64,000 bases of DNA from Apteryx mantelli (Eukaryota; Chordata; Aves; Apterygiformes; Apterygidae), in contig NC_090013.1 in NCBI RefSeq assembly GCF_036417845.1, positions 5,001 through 69,000 of the forward strand, given 5' to 3'. The position numbers and the translations under genes were made by a program. Positions 1-12,175 of the stretch are shown here, piece after piece (the stretch's first letter is position 1; each line of letters opens with the position of its first letter). The notes beneath the pieces are model-generated. The model searched no databases, was not told where the DNA came from, and saw only the letters and a list, made by a program, of their open reading frames with translations.

Positions 1-3000
1 CTAACCCTAACCCTAACCCTAACCCTAACCCTAACCCTAACCCTAACCCTAACCCTAACCCTAACCCTAACCCTAACCCTAACCCTAACCCTAACCCTAA
101 CCCTAACCCTAACCCTAACCCTAACCCTAACCCTAACCCTAACCCTAACCCTAACCCTAACCCTAACCCTAACCCTAACCCTAACCCTAACCCTAACCCT
201 AACCCTAACCCTAACCCTAACCCTAACCCTAACCCTAACCCTAACCCTAACCCTAACCCTAACCCTAACCCTAACCCTAACCCTAACCCTAACCCTAACC
301 CTAACCCTAACCCTAACCCTAACCCTAACCCTAACCCTAACCCTAACCCTAACCCTAACCCTAACCCTAACCCTAACCCTAACCCTAACCCTAACCCTAA
401 CCCTAACCCTAACCCTAACCCTAACCCTAACCCTAACCCTAACCCTAACCCTAACCCTAACCCTAACCCTAACCCTAACCCTAACCCTAACCCTAACCCT
501 AACCCTAACCCTAACCCTAACCCTAACCCTAACCCTAACCCTAACCCTAACCCTAACCCTAACCCTAACCCTAACCCTAACCCTAACCCTAACCCTAACC
601 CTAACCCTAACCCTAACCCTAACCCTAACCCTAACCCTAACCCTAACCCTAACCCTAACCCTAACCCTAACCCTAACCCTAACCCTAACCCTAACCCTAA
701 CCCTAACCCTAACCCTAACCCTAACCCTAACCCTAACCCTAACCCTAACCCTAACCCTAACCCTAACCCTAACCCTAACCCTAACCCTAACCCTAACCCT
801 AACCCTAACCCTAACCCTAACCCTAACCCTAACCCTAACCCTAACCCTAACCCTAACCCTAACCCTAACCCTAACCCTAACCCTAACCCTAACCCTAACC
901 CTAACCCTAACCCTAACCCTAACCCTAACCCTAACCCTAACCCTAACCCTAACCCTAACCCTAACCCTAACCCTAACCCTAACCCTAACCCTAACCCTAA
1001 CCCTAACCCTAACCCTAACCCTAACCCTAACCCTAACCCTAACCCTAACCCTAACCCTAACCCTAACCCTAACCCTAACCCTAACCCTAACCCTAACCCT
1101 AACCCTAACCCTAACCCTAACCCTAACCCTAACCCTAACCCTAACCCTAACCCTAACCCTAACCCTAACCCTAACCCTAACCCTAACCCTAACCCTAACC
1201 CTAACCCTAACCCTAACCCTAACCCTAACCCTAACCCTAACCCTAACCCTAACCCTAACCCTAACCCTAACCCTAACCCTAACCCTAACCCTAACCCTAA
1301 CCCTAACCCTAACCCTAACCCTAACCCTAACCCTAACCCTAACCCTAACCCTAACCCTAACCCTAACCCTAACCCTAACCCTAACCCTAACCCTAACCCT
1401 AACCCTAACCCTAACCCTAACCCTAACCCTAACCCTAACCCTAACCCTAACCCTAACCCTAACCCTAACCCTAACCCTAACCCTAACCCTAACCCTAACC
1501 CTAACCCTAACCCTAACCCTAACCCTAACCCTAACCCTAACCCTAACCCTAACCCTAACCCTAACCCTAACCCTAACCCTAACCCTAACCCTAACCCTAA
1601 CCCTAACCCTAACCCTAACCCTAACCCTAACCCTAACCCTAACCCTAACCCTAACCCTAACCCTAACCCTAACCCTAACCCTAACCCTAACCCTAACCCT
1701 AACCCTAACCCTAACCCTAACCCTAACCCTAACCCTAACCCTAACCCTAACCCTAACCCTAACCCTAACCCTAACCCTAACCCTAACCCTAACCCTAACC
1801 CTAACCCTAACCCTAACCCTAACCCTAACCCTAACCCTAACCCTAACCCTAACCCTAACCCTAACCCTAACCCTAACCCTAACCCTAACCCTAACCCTAA
1901 CCCTAACCCTAACCCTAACCCTAACCCTAACCCTAACCCTAACCCTAACCCTAACCCTAACCCTAACCCTAACCCTAACCCTAACCCTAACCCTAACCCT
2001 AACCCTAACCCTAACCCTAACCCTAACCCTAACCCTAACCCTAACCCTAACCCTAACCCTAACCCTAACCCTAACCCTAACCCTAACCCTAACCCTAACC
2101 CTAACCCTAACCCTAACCCTAACCCTAACCCTAACCCTAACCCTAACCCTAACCCTAACCCTAACCCTAACCCTAACCCTAACCCTAACCCTAACCCTAA
2201 CCCTAACCCTAACCCTAACCCTAACCCTAACCCTAACCCTAACCCTAACCCTAACCCTAACCCTAACCCTAACCCTAACCCTAACCCTAACCCTAACCCT
2301 AACCCTAACCCTAACCCTAACCCTAACCCTAACCCTAACCCTAACCCTAACCCTAACCCTAACCCTAACCCTAACCCTAACCCTAACCCTAACCCTAACC
2401 CTAACCCTAACCCTAACCCTAACCCTAACCCTAACCCTAACCCTAACCCTAACCCTAACCCTAACCCTAACCCTAACCCTAACCCTAACCCTAACCCTAA
2501 CCCTAACCCTAACCCTAACCCTAACCCTAACCCTAACCCTAACCCTAACCCTAACCCTAACCCTAACCCTAACCCTAACCCTAACCCTAACCCTAACCCT
2601 AACCCTAACCCTAACCCTAACCCTAACCCTAACCCTAACCCTAACCCTAACCCTAACCCTAACCCTAACCCTAACCCTAACCCTAACCCTAACCCTAACC
2701 CTAACCCTAACCCTAACCCTAACCCTAACCCTAACCCTAACCCTAACCCTAACCCTAACCCTAACCCTAACCCTAACCCTAACCCTAACCCTAACCCTAA
2801 CCCTAACCCTAACCCTAACCCTAACCCTAACCCTAACCCTAACCCTAACCCTAACCCTAACCCTAACCCTAACCCTAACCCTAACCCTAACCCTAACCCT
2901 AACCCTAACCCTAACCCTAACCCTAACCCTAACCCTAACCCTAACCCTAACCCTAACCCTAACCCTAACCCTAACCCTAACCCTAACCCTAACCCTAACC

Positions 3001-6000
3001 CTAACCCTAACCCTAACCCTAACCCTAACCCTAACCCTAACCCTAACCCTAACCCTAACCCTAACCCTAACCCTAACCCTAACCCTAACCCTAACCCTAA
3101 CCCTAACCCTAACCCTAACCCTAACCCTAACCCTAACCCTAACCCTAACCCTAACCCTAACCCTAACCCTAACCCTAACCCTAACCCTAACCCTAACCCT
3201 AACCCTAACCCTAACCCTAACCCTAACCCTAACCCTAACCCTAACCCTAACCCTAACCCTAACCCTAACCCTAACCCTAACCCTAACCCTAACCCTAACC
3301 CTAACCCTAACCCTAACCCTAACCCTAACCCTAACCCTAACCCTAACCCTAACCCTAACCCTAACCCTAACCCTAACCCTAACCCTAACCCTAACCCTAA
3401 CCCTAACCCTAACCCTAACCCTAACCCTAACCCTAACCCTAACCCTAACCCTAACCCTAACCCTAACCCTAACCCTAACCCTAACCCTAACCCTAACCCT
3501 AACCCTAACCCTAACCCTAACCCTAACCCTAACCCTAACCCTAACCCTAACCCTAACCCTAACCCTAACCCTAACCCTAACCCTAACCCTAACCCTAACC
3601 CTAACCCTAACCCTAACCCTAACCCTAACCCTAACCCTAACCCTAACCCTAACCCTAACCCTAACCCTAACCCTAACCCTAACCCTAACCCTAACCCTAA
3701 CCCTAACCCTAACCCTAACCCTAACCCTAACCCTAACCCTAACCCTAACCCTAACCCTAACCCTAACCCTAACCCTAACCCTAACCCTAACCCTAACCCT
3801 AACCCTAACCCTAACCCTAACCCTAACCCTAACCCTAACCCTAACCCTAACCCTAACCCTAACCCTAACCCTAACCCTAACCCTAACCCTAACCCTAACC
3901 CTAACCCTAACCCTAACCCTAACCCTAACCCTAACCCTAACCCTAACCCTAACCCTAACCCTAACCCTAACCCTAACCCTAACCCTAACCCTAACCCTAA
4001 CCTAACCCTAACCCTAACCCTAACCCTAACCCTAACCCTAACCCTAACCCTAACCCTAACCCTAACCCTAACCCTAACCCTAACCCTAACCCTAACCCTA
4101 ACCCTAACCCTAACCCTAACCCTAACCCTAACCCTAACCCTAACCCTAACCCTAACCCTAACCCTAACCCTAACCCTAACCCTAACCCTAACCCTAACCC
4201 TAACCCTAACCCTAACCCTAACCCTAACCCTAACCCTAACCCTAACCCTAACCCTAACCCTAACCCTAACCCTAACCCTAACCCTAACCCTAACCCTAAC
4301 CCTAACCCTAACCCTAACCCTAACCCTAACCCTAACCCTAACCCTAACCCTAACCCTAACCCTAACCCTAACCCTAACCCTAACCCTAACCCTAACCCTA
4401 ACCCTAACCCTAACCCTAACCCTAACCCTAACCCTAACCCTAACCTAACCCTAACCCTAACCCTAACCCTAACCCTAACCCTAACCCTAACCCTAACCCT
4501 AACCCTAACCCTAACCCTAACCCTAACCCTAACCCTAACCCTAACCCTAACCCTAACCCTAACCCTAACCCTAACCCTAACCCTAACCCTAACCCTAACC
4601 CTAACCCTAACCCTAACCCTAACCCTAACCCTAACCCTAACCCTAACCCTAACCCTAACCCTAACCCTAACCCTAACCCTAACCCTAACCCTAACCCTAA
4701 CCCTAACCCTAACCCTAACCCTAACCCTAACCCTAACCCTAACCCTAACCCTAACCCTAACCCTAACCCTAACCCTAACCCTAACCCTAACCCTAACCCT
4801 AACCCTAACCCTAACCCTAACCCTAACCCTAACCCTAACCCTAACCCTAACCCTAACCCTAACCCTAACCCTAACCCTAACCCTAACCCTAACCCTAACC
4901 CTAACCCTAACCCTAACCCTAACCCTAACCCTAACCCTAACCCTAACCCTAACCCTAACCCTAACCCTAACCCTAACCCTAACCCTAACCCTAACCCTAA
5001 CCCTAACCCTAACCCTAACCCTAACCCTAACCCTAACCCTAACCCTAACCCTAACCCTAACCAACCCTAACCCTAACCCTAACCCTAACCCTAACCCTAA
5101 CCCTAACCCTAACCCTAACCCTAACCCTAACCCTAACCCTAACCCTAACCCTAACCCTAACCCTAACCCTAACCCTAACCCTAACCCTAACCCTAACCCT
5201 AACCCTAACCCTAACCCTAACCCTAACCCTAACCCTAACCCTAACCCTAACCCTAACCCTAACCCTAACCCTAACCCTAACCCTAACCCTAACCCTAACC
5301 CTAACCCTAACCCTAACCCTAACCCTAACCCTAACCCTAACCCTAACCCTAACCCTAACCCTAACCCTAACCCTAACCCTAACCCTAACCCTAACCCTAA
5401 CCCTAACCCTAACCCTAACCCTAACCCTAACCCTAACCCTAACCCTAACCCTAACCCTAACCCTAACCCTAACCCTAACCCTAACCCTAACCCTAACCCT
5501 AACCCTAACCCTAACCCTAACCCTAACCCTAACCCTAACCCTAACCCTAACCCTAACCCTAACCCTAACCCTAACCCTAACCCTAACCCTAACCCTAACC
5601 CTAACCCTAACCCTAACCCTAACCCTAACCCTAACCCTAACCCTAACCCTAACCCTAACCCTAACCCTAACCCTAACCCTAACCCTAACCCTAACCCTAA
5701 CCCTAACCCTAACCCTAACCCTAACCCTAACCCTAACCCTAACCCTAACCCTAACCCTAACCCTAACCCTAACCCTAACCCTAACCCTAACCCTAACCCT
5801 AACCCTAACCCTAACCCTAACCCTAACCCTAACCCTAACCCTAACCCTAACCCTAACCCTAACCCTAACCCTAACCCTAACCCTAACCCTAACCCTAACC
5901 CTAACCCTAACCCTAACCCTAACCCTAACCCTAACCCTAACCCTAACCCTAACCCTAACCCTAACCCTAACCCTAACCCTAACCCTAACCCTAACCCTAA

Positions 6001-7237
6001 CCCTAACCCTAACCCTAACCCTAACCCTAACCCTAACCCTAACCCTAACCCTAACCCTAACCCTAACCCTAACCCTAACCCTAACCCTAACCCTAACCCT
6101 AACCCTAACCCTAACCCTAACCCTAACCCTAACCCTAACCCTAACCCTAACCCTAACCCTAACCCTAACCCTAACCCTAACCCTAACCCTAACCCTAACC
6201 CTAACCCTAACCCTAACCCTAACCCTAACCCTAACCCTAACCCTAACCCTAACCCTAACCCTAACCCTAACCCTAACCCTAACCCTAACCCTAACCCTAA
6301 CCCTAACCCTAACCCTAACCCTAACCCTAACCCTAACCCTAACCCTAACCCTAACCCTAACCCTAACCCTAACCCTAACCCTAACCCTAACCCTAACCCT
6401 AACCCTAACCCTAACCCTAACCCTAACCCTAACCCTAACCCTAACCCTAACCCTAACCCTAACCCTAACCCTAACCCTAACCCTAACCCTAACCCTAACC
6501 CTAACCCTAACCCTAACCCTAACCCTAACCCTAACCCTAACCCTAACCCTAACCCTAACCCTAACCCTAACCCTAACCCTAACCCTAACCCTAACCCTAA
6601 CCCTAACCCTAACCCTAACCCTAACCCTAACCCTAACCCTAACCCTAACCCTAACCCTAACCCTAACCCTAACCCTAACCCTAACCCTAACCCTAACCCT
6701 AACCCTAACCCTAACCCTAACCCTAACCCTAACCCTAACCCTAACCCTAACCCTAACCCTAACCCTAACCCTAACCCTAACCCTAACCCTAACCCTAACC
6801 CTAACCCTAACCCTAACCCTAACCCTAACCCTAACCCTAACCCTAACCCTAACCCTAACCCTAACCCTAACCCTAACCCTAACCCTAACCCTAACCCTAA
6901 CCCTAACCCTAACCCTAACCCTAACCCTAACCCTAACCCTAACCCTAACCCTAACCCTAACCCTAACCCTAACCCTAACCCTAACCCTAACCCTAACCCT
7001 AACCCTAACCCTAACCCTAACCCTAACCCTAACCCTAACCCTAACCCTAACCCTAACCCTAACCCTAACCCTAACCCTAACCCTAACCCTAACCCTAACC
7101 CTAACCCTAACCCTAACCCTAACCCTAACCCTAACCCTAACCCTAACCCTAACCCTAACCCTAACCCTAACCCTAACCCTAACCCTAACCCTAACCCTAA
7201 CCCTAACCCTAACCCTAACCCTAACCCTAACCCTAAC
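1..7237. repeat. Telomere, CCCTAA/TTAGGG array
   Basis: About 1,200 tandem copies of the vertebrate telomere hexamer, C-rich strand shown, so the chromosome end lies at coordinate 1. The array is nearly flawless: I see only a 5-mer CCTAA near 4001, another near 4444, and a 4-mer CCAA at 5061-5064. In cells this array is bound by shelterin and would be the template for TERRA RNA transcribed on the minus strand. The long open frames here (Val-Arg and Leu-Gly repeats) are artefacts of the repeat. Confidence 0.99.
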
Positions 7238-7405
7238 CCCTAACCCTAACCCTAACCCTAACCCTAACCCTAACCCTAACCCTAACCCTAACCCCTAACC
7301 CTAACCCCTAACCCTAACCCTAACCCTAACCCCTGACCCTGACCCTAACCCTAACCCTAACCCCTAACCCCTAACCCTAACCCTAACCCCTGACCCTGAC
7401 CCTGA
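7238..7405. repeat. Degenerate telomere variant-repeat zone
   Basis: The perfect hexamer gives way to a mix of CCCTAA, CCCCTAA and CCCTGA (TTAGGG, TTAGGGG and TCAGGG on the G strand). Such variant repeats are the usual proximal boundary of vertebrate telomeres, where telomerase no longer renews the sequence. Confidence 0.95.
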
Positions 7406-7512
7406 CCCTGACCCTACCCCCACCCCCACCCCCACCCCCACCCCCACCCCCACCCCCACCCCCACCCCCACCCCCACCCCCACCCCTACCCCCACCCCCA
7501 CCCCCACTGCTA
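7406..7512. repeat. CCCCCA simple repeat
   Basis: About 17 copies of the hexamer CCCCCA (TGGGGG on the other strand), with a few T substitutions, directly abut the variant telomere zone. The G-rich strand could form G-quadruplexes. It may derive from telomere-like repeats by expansion of a C-rich variant, which is inference. Confidence 0.9.
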
Positions 7513-7819
7513 CCCCCAGCCCCACCTCTATCTGTGCCTGTAGTCCTGCTGCTAGCCCTACTGCTTTGTCCTTAATGGAATTAGTCCTAGGCCTGTATTT
7601 GTAAATCCTAGGTCTTGTGTTTGCTCTCATGTTTTGGGCAGTGCATGCGTCTTAGTTTGTGGTCTGTAGTTGCTGTGGTCTGTCATGTGTCTGTATATTA
7701 TGCTATACATGCATGCAGTAATGTGTTTAGTGTGGAAAGTCTATTGAAAAAAGAAAGAAAAATAATAAGTATAGTAATAGATAATTTGCATATTTAATGA
7801 ATTCATTAGCAGAAGTAGG

Positions 7820-7892
7820 ATACTGGCTGGGAGAAAATAATTATTTTTTGTTTTAAATTGTATAGTAATAATTGTTTACTCCCAGCCAGTAT
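7820..7892. repeat. Inverted repeat, 26-bp arms
   Basis: Arms at 7820-7845 and 7867-7892 are reverse complements with only two mismatches and a 21-nt spacer. The conserved core of each arm is ATACTGGCTGGGAG. It could be a remnant of a small non-autonomous DNA transposon or a structured RNA. No transposase or target-site duplication was recognised. Confidence 0.85.
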
Positions 7893-7943
7893 GCTAGAAA
7901 AAAAGCAGACAGAAAAGTAAAGTAAGGAGAGAACAAAGGAAAT

Positions 7944-7987
7944 GCTTTTTATTCTCAGCTGAGGAAAAAAAGCTGAGAATAAAAAGC
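7944..7987. repeat. Perfect 17-bp inverted repeat
   Basis: Arms 7944-7960 and 7971-7987 are exact reverse complements (GCTTTTTATTCTCAGCT) with a 10-nt A-rich loop. This second hairpin stands 51 bp after the previous one, at the start of the purine-rich tract. Confidence 0.85.
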
Positions 7988-8160
7988 TAAGAGAAGAAGG
8001 CAAAGACTAAAGAGAGGAAAGAGGGGGAAAAAAGGAGAAGAGAGGAGGGAGTAGAAAAAAGCAAACAACAGAAAATATAGAGAAAAACAAGAAGGAGCTG
8101 AGAGCAGAATACAAAGCAAGGCAGAATGAGCAGAGCAGAAAAAAGAGCAAGGCAAAATCG

Positions 8161-8244
8161 GCAGAGAGCAGAGCACAAAGAGCAAGACAGAAGGAGCAGA
8201 GAGCAGAGCACAAAGAGCAAGACAGAAGGAGCAGAGAGCAGAGC
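8161..8244. repeat. 35-bp tandem repeat, 2.4 copies
   Basis: Two identical 35-bp units at 8161-8195 and 8196-8230, followed by a partial third, within the purine-rich tract. The identity suggests a recent local expansion. Confidence 0.85.
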
Positions 8245-8724
8245 GCAGCAGAAATAAAGGAGAAAAAAGCAGAAAAGACAGAAAAAAAGGCAAAGAGCAG
8301 AGAACAAAGCAGAGAATAAAGAGCAGAAAGCAAAGCTAAGCAAAGCTAAACAAAGGGCAAAGGGCAAGGCAAAGAGCAGAAAACAAAGAACAAAGGGCAA
8401 AGCACAGAGAGGGAAGCAGGCAATTAGGCAGAGAGGAAAGAGCAAACAGCAAAGAGATTAAAGCAATGAGCAAAGCAAAAAATGTAAAGCAGGATAGCAC
8501 AAAGCAAAGAATAAAGAGCAAAGCACAAAACTAAAGTAAGGTAGAGTGGAAGACTAAACAGTAAAGACTAAAGACAGAGAAAAGTAGAGAAAAACAGGGG
8601 TAAAGCAAAGACAAACAGGGAGAACAGAGGAAAGAGGAAATAAGAGAGAGACACACAAAGAAATAACAAAAATAAGAAAAAGATTTTTTTAAAAGAAAAG
8701 AAAAAGGACAGGGGAAGACCAAGA

Positions 8725-8772
8725 TTAAAATAAGAGAATGACAAAAAAAATTCTGTCTTCCTCTTATTTTAA
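8725..8772. repeat. Inverted repeat, 12-bp arms
   Basis: TTAAAATAAGAG at 8725-8736 is matched by its exact reverse complement at 8761-8772. It lies near the inner end of the purine-rich tract, mirroring the hairpins at the outer end. Confidence 0.7.
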
Positions 8773-9301
8773 GAGCAGAAAGGACCAAGAGCAAAGGGGA
8801 AAACAGCAAGAGCAAATGTGTGACGCATGTACTTCAAATAAGACAAGGGAAACAAACAACAAAGCCATCTTTATTTGAAAGCAGACACAAACTCAGGCAT
8901 CTTGATCATCTTTACTGCTCAAAAAAATACACAACAATCTCTTTATTACAACATCATGAACAAATCTTGGCCTTCCATCACCACAAAACCAGCAGCCTTC
9001 CCTCCCCCCTACCAGAACTCAGCATCTGCACCAGCACAACAAAGTTACATTTCAATTACACAATCCATTACAAAGCAACAGACAAAACACGACAAACAAG
9101 CCCACACTCTGCATCAGCTGCACATACTCTTCAGCATCCATCTCTACAATCTCACCACCACCACTCACATTCACCCACACATACTCTACCTTCCAACAGT
9201 AACAAGCAAGCGCCACAGGTTTTTTAGAAAGCCCCCAGTAACAGGGTTACCGAGTGCCTCCAAAAACCATCCTGCCTAGAAAACCCCAGCCCCGAGCCAA
9301 A

Positions 9302-9342
9302 ACTCTGCAGCAATATTGGCGATGATCATCGCCTCGCAGAGT
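9302..9342. repeat. Nested palindrome
   Basis: A perfect 16-bp palindrome, GGCGATGATCATCGCC (9318-9333), sits inside an outer inverted pair, ACTCTGC at 9302-9308 and GCAGAGT at 9336-9342. It could be a cruciform or a dyad-symmetric protein site. Its function is unknown. Confidence 0.8.
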
Positions 9343-9352
9343 GGCCGGGACC

Positions 9353-9412
9353 AGGGAAAAAAAAAACCCAGCCAGGGGAAAAAAAAAAAAATCCCCCGGC
9401 TGGGGTTTTTTT
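9353..9412. repeat. A/T-stem hairpin with GC core
   Basis: A-run plus CCCAGCCAGGGG is followed by CCCCCGGCTGGGG plus a T-run. The arms are imperfect reverse complements around an A-rich loop. It directly follows the nested palindrome. Confidence 0.65.
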
Positions 9413-9786
9413 TTTAATAGTTAAAAAATTCTAAATGCTAACTCCACCCTAGAGGAAAATAAAATAGAATAAAAAAAAAAAAAAAACACATGCATACAAA
9501 GTTAGACACATTCAATACCCAGCCCACCCAACAACCACACAACTGCCCACTCATTCCCACCATCACTGCTAATAACATAACCACCACCTTGCATCCCTTT
9601 TTTAAGCACAACACTGTATCAACATGAATAAGAACCCCCCCAAAATGCCCACACCAATCAAGACAATTTTTTTTTTTTTAAACAATACTTTTACACCTTA
9701 CTGAAACCCCTCAAAAACTTTCATGGATACATTACTCTGCTCTGGCCACAGCCATTACCACACCCACAAACAAGGCAGCTCCAAGC

Positions 9787-9896
9787 ACAGACAGACACAC
9801 ACAGACACACACAGACACACACAGACACACACAGACACACACAGACACACACAGACACACACAGACACACACAGACACACACAGACACACACAGAC
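9787..9896. repeat. 10-bp tandem repeat ACAGACACAC
   Basis: About 10.5 near-perfect copies of ACAGACACAC, present only in copy 1 of the subtelomeric unit. Apparent open frames on both strands (Thr-His and Cys-Val repeats) are low-complexity artefacts. Confidence 0.95.
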
Positions 9897-9941
9897 TGCA
9901 AGAAATACAGCAGTACAGAAGACACTGCCAGCCAGAAAGCC

Positions 9942-10385
9942 CTATGAGGCCACAACCACATGGCTCGGATGCTCTGGACAAGCCCAGAAAAGAGTCAAAT
10001 GCCACTGCCCGTGATTGAAAGGGCCCGGCAAAGCCAGGCAGATCGATGCAGAAGAGGCCAGCAAGAAAGAACTAAGGACGTGACAACGCAGGGAAGAAAA
10101 CCCTGAAAGGAGGCCAGGAAGATGTAAAACAAGGGCGGCCTCAGAAGAGGAGTGGCCAACAAGGCCTCGATGAGGGCCACGGAGATGACCGGCCGCAAAC
10201 GGCCACAATGCAAAGACGGAGTGACAGACAGCCCCTTTTAGCGGGCTGCACAGAACAAGATGCCATCCATTGGCACAAAGATGATGCATCAGACCAGTCA
10301 AAAGACAACAGATGCCTACCGCGCTAGTGCTGTACAGCGTGCTCCTTGAGCACGAGGAACAAGAGCAACAACAAGACCTGAGCAA
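9942..10385 (-). other. Recurrent open frame in subtelomeric unit
   Basis: A 147-codon minus frame that recurs in copy 2 (11086-11550, 154 codons) and copy 3 (13167-13670, 167 codons), but is broken into three pieces in copy 4 (15044-15503). It is rich in Leu, Ser, Cys and His, and matches nothing I recognise. In each copy a TGCTCAG acceptor precedes it (exon start near 10377, 11572, 13609 and 15467). It could be an exon of a spliced transcript. The copies are so similar that an open frame by descent is not strong evidence of coding. Confidence 0.25.
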
Positions 10386-10550
10386 AAGGTAGCACAGCTA
10401 CAACACACACCACATAGACTACACAACAACACAGACACAGGTTGGAGCTGCCCTGCCTAGCACACCCTCACCTTCTGCCAGGCACACCCCACCACCTCTG
10501 CCTCACACACAGCACTCATCCACAAGAGCCCTCAACACTACACTCACTGT

Positions 10551-10551
<1 letters not shown>

Positions 10552-10584
<33 letters not shown>
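10552..10584. repeat. (CA)n microsatellite
   Basis: Dinucleotide CA run in copy 1 of the subtelomeric unit. An equivalent run occurs at about 12602-12630 in copy 2 and a shorter one near 13774-13788 in copy 3. Confidence 0.9.
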
Positions 10585-10585
<1 letters not shown>

Positions 10586-10825
10586 GCCAAGAAAAACCAA
10601 CACCCTTTGCCCCTCAAAATAGCCTTTGCACTGCTCTGCGTCACCATCTGTCTTCAAGACGCATCCTCAATGGCAGCCACATCCTCTCTGATCTTCCTCC
10701 GGTCACCACATTCGCCTTCATCACCTGCCAAAACAGAGCACAAGCAGTCACCCCCACGCCAGTCAGCTCCAGCCTCGTCCGCAAGAGCACCCTCCACACC
10801 AAAGCCCCACTGGCACTGCACTCAC

Positions 10826-10882
10826 CTGCCCTGCACCAATCCCAAACTCCAACATTGTGGCTGGGGGGGACACCCATGGCAT
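10826..10882 (-). other. Conserved mini-exon, 55-57 nt (copy 1 of 4)
   Basis: Bounded by a T-rich tract ending TTTTTTGCAG and by the donor CAG|GTGAGT. Equivalent segments lie at 12862-12917 (56 nt), 14024-14078 (55 nt, donor GTAAGC) and 15887-15942 (56 nt). All four keep a pyrimidine-rich acceptor and a consensus donor. The length differences come from a C-run and would shift a reading frame, so a non-coding exon is more likely than a coding one. Confidence 0.5.
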
Positions 10883-11903
10883 CTGCAAAAAACAAAACAA
10901 AACAACAAAATTTCTCCTCTGCCAGACAACACTCACCAACCCCACAACACCCAACACCAGTCAACATTTCAGGCCAGCACTACTCTCCCCTGCACACTAC
11001 CATAGCTAACACCCACAGCCAAGGCAGCTCCAGCCCCAAACAGACAGACACACACAAACATCAGACACAGACATGAAGGAAAGCCCTACACAAAAAGAAC
11101 TATTCCTATGCATAAGACACTGCCAGCCAGAAAGCCCTTTGAGGCCACAACTGCATGGTTCTGATGCTCTGGACAAGCCCAGAAAAGTGACAAATGCCAC
11201 TGCCCATGATGGAAAGGGCCCGGCAAAGCCAGGCAGATCGATGCAGAAGAGGCCAGCAAGAAAGAACTAAGGACGTGACAACGCAGGGAAGAAAACCCTG
11301 AAAGGAGGCCAGGAAGATGTAAAACAAGGGCGGCCTCAGAAGAGGAGTGGCCAACAAGGCCTCGATGAGGGCCACGGAGATGACCGGCCGCAAACGGCCA
11401 CAATGCAAAGACGGAGTGACAGACAGCCCCTTTTAGCGGGCTGCACAGAACAAGATGCCATCCATTGGCACAAAGATGATGCATCAGACCAGTCAAAAGA
11501 CAACAGATGCCTACCATGCTAGTGCTGCACAGCGTGCTCCTTGAGCACAAGGAACAAGAGCAACATCAAGACCTGAGCAAAAGATAGCACAGCTACAACA
11601 CACACCACATAGACTACACAACAACACAGACACAGGCTGGAGTTGCCCTGCCTAAAACACACCCACCTTCTGCCACACACACCCCACCACCTCTGCCTCA
11701 TACACAGCACTCATCCAGAAGAGCCTGTCACCAAAGGATTGATGCACTTCACTCCTAAGAGGGAAGCAGCACTACATTTATTGCAGTAAGACAGCAACCT
11801 AACGAAATTTACTATTAAATAAGAACAATTTAATGAGGTTCAATTGGCAAGGTTCACTCAGTTATTTACTGCATGAAGGACAGGGTCAGATGCATGCACA
11901 ACG

Positions 11904-12175
11904 GAGACCCTCCCGTTGAGTCACGAGATTCAGACTGGACCCCCTTGCTTTCTAAACTCCTTCCGAGAGGAGCCTAGGTGCGGCTGGATCCAGCCCTAGT
12001 CCCAGACTTGGTCAATGGTTTATGTCTAAAGGGGTGAGTGTGAAGGGAACCCTCCCATTGAGTCATGAGGTTCAGACTGGACCCCCTTGCTTTCTAAACT
12101 CCTTCAGAGAGGAGCCTAGGTGCGGCTGGATCCAGTCCTACTCCCAGACTTGGTCAACAGTTTATGTCTAAGGAA
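11904..12175. repeat. 142-bp direct duplication inside the LTR
   Basis: Two tandem copies with a 142-bp period, the first starting near 11907 and the second near 12049. They share the block from ACCCTCCC through the CTGGATCCAG segment to TTTATGTCTAA with a few substitutions. Such duplications are common in LTR U3 regions, where they carry enhancers. Confidence 0.85.

Larger units (their letters stand above)
7990..8820. repeat. Purine-rich low-complexity tract
   Basis: The plus strand is strongly A/G-biased, built from words such as AGCAAAG, GCAGAG and ACAAAGAGC. It looks like a decayed minisatellite. The minus strand shows several overlapping open frames rich in Leu, Phe, Ser and Cys, but all are produced by the pyrimidine bias, so no gene is called. 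Confidence 0.85.
8820..9720. other. Subtelomeric spacer, no gene seen
   Basis: AT-rich sequence with A-homopolymers near 9353, 9380, 9470 and 9670. Two overlapping plus frames (about 135 codons, 8820-9279) are rich in His, Thr and Ser, show no recognisable domain, and have no splice or promoter support, so they are not called as genes. Confidence 0.6.
9721..10990. repeat. Subtelomeric tandem unit, copy 1
   Basis: First of four tandem copies of a subtelomeric unit, recognised by shared blocks such as the segment beginning GGGCCCGGCAAAGCCAGGCA (10021), the block near 10660-10760 and the conserved 57-nt mini-exon at 10826-10882. This copy holds an expanded 10-bp repeat where the others have a short (CA)-rich stretch. 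A 303-bp block (about 10018-10320) is identical to copy 2. Confidence 0.85.

Noticed and set aside
3997-5064. 355-codon open frame of Val-Arg then Leu-Gly repeats
   Set aside because: It is the telomere hexamer read in one frame, switching at the 5-mer slip.
7806-8815. Several minus-strand frames rich in Leu, Phe, Cys and Ser
   Set aside because: They come from the pyrimidine bias of a low-complexity tract. Frames overlap in all phases and show no domain.
9721-10005. Thr-His and Cys-Val repeat frames
   Set aside because: Translation of the ACAGACACAC tandem repeat.
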